Below are positions 63,920 to 64,000 of a DNA stretch of 64,000 nt, piece by piece. The stretch's first letter is position 1. Each line of letters starts with the position of its first letter. The notes below the pieces were generated by a model. That model saw only the letters and a list, made by a program, of their open reading frames with translations. It ran no database searches and was not told the DNA's origin. The stretch lies in assembly GCF_039521565.1 (NCBI RefSeq), contig NZ_BAAACP010000012.1, positions 38,038-102,037 of the forward strand, given 5' to 3'. This DNA is from Paraclostridium tenue. Its GTDB lineage: Bacteria; Bacillota; Clostridia; Peptostreptococcales; Peptostreptococcaceae. The position numbers were made by a program, and so were the translations under genes.

Positions 63920-64000
<81 letters not shown>

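Overview
The window is AT-rich, gene-dense clostridial chromosome. The species group is inferred, not proven. It holds spore genes with the C. difficile arrangement yabG-veg-sipL, an alpha-toxin-type zinc phospholipase C, and the first bases of a 16S rRNA gene, which together fit the Peptostreptococcaceae (Paeniclostridium sordellii / Paraclostridium bifermentans group). Many genes (walJ, rlmH, yabG, veg, ispE, tilS, ftsH, lysS, rrn) are origin-proximal in relatives.

Layout. 1-8.8 kb: end of a GHKL sensor kinase, an FtsX-type ABC exporter, a DnaI/DnaD helicase-loading pair, an M1-type membrane peptidase, walJ and rlmH. 8.74-14.75 kb: an accessory island lying exactly behind the rlmH stop codon. 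The last 19 bases of rlmH (GAACCGTATCACAAGTAAG) recur at 9872 (identical) and 14735 (one mismatch), splitting the island into two cassettes. Cassette 1 carries an AraC/GyrI-type regulator. Cassette 2 carries a complete tetA(P)-tetB(P) tetracycline-resistance operon with promoter, leader peptide and attenuator hairpins, then a YcxB-like gene broken by an in-frame stop. This is the arrangement of staphylococcal SCC elements, but no recombinase is visible here.

14.9-30.9 kb: MarR-MATE efflux, small spore-like or hypothetical genes, TauE/SafE transporter, DeoR regulator, DUF488, the kbl-tdh threonine degradation operon, YitT, a possible rod-shaped RNA, TtcA, a PfkB kinase, M29 aminopeptidase, nitroreductase and an AgrC/AgrA-like two-component system. 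30.9-36.3 kb: pyrF-carA-carB behind a leader with three PyrR-binding loops. 36.5-43.5 kb: secreted phospholipase C, ferritin, RNA modification enzymes, a SEC-C protein and the psuK-psuG pseudouridine operon. 43.6-51.7 kb: yabG, veg, sipL, ispE, a GntR regulator, spoIIR, a SleB-type hydrolase, ddl and murI. 52-63.7 kb: polysaccharide deacetylase, tilS, ftsH, birA, a P1 peptidase, a pantothenate-type ECF transporter with coaX, dusB, greA and lysS, then tandem rRNA promoters and the 5' end of 16S rRNA.

The most notable observations are (1) the SCC-like double cassette at rlmH carrying tet(P), (2) two tandem hairpins with identical bulged-A geometry in front of the ECF transporter-coaX pair, resembling the pan RNA motif, and (3) unexplained structured intergenic sequences at 24.07-24.22 kb and 27.73-27.79 kb.
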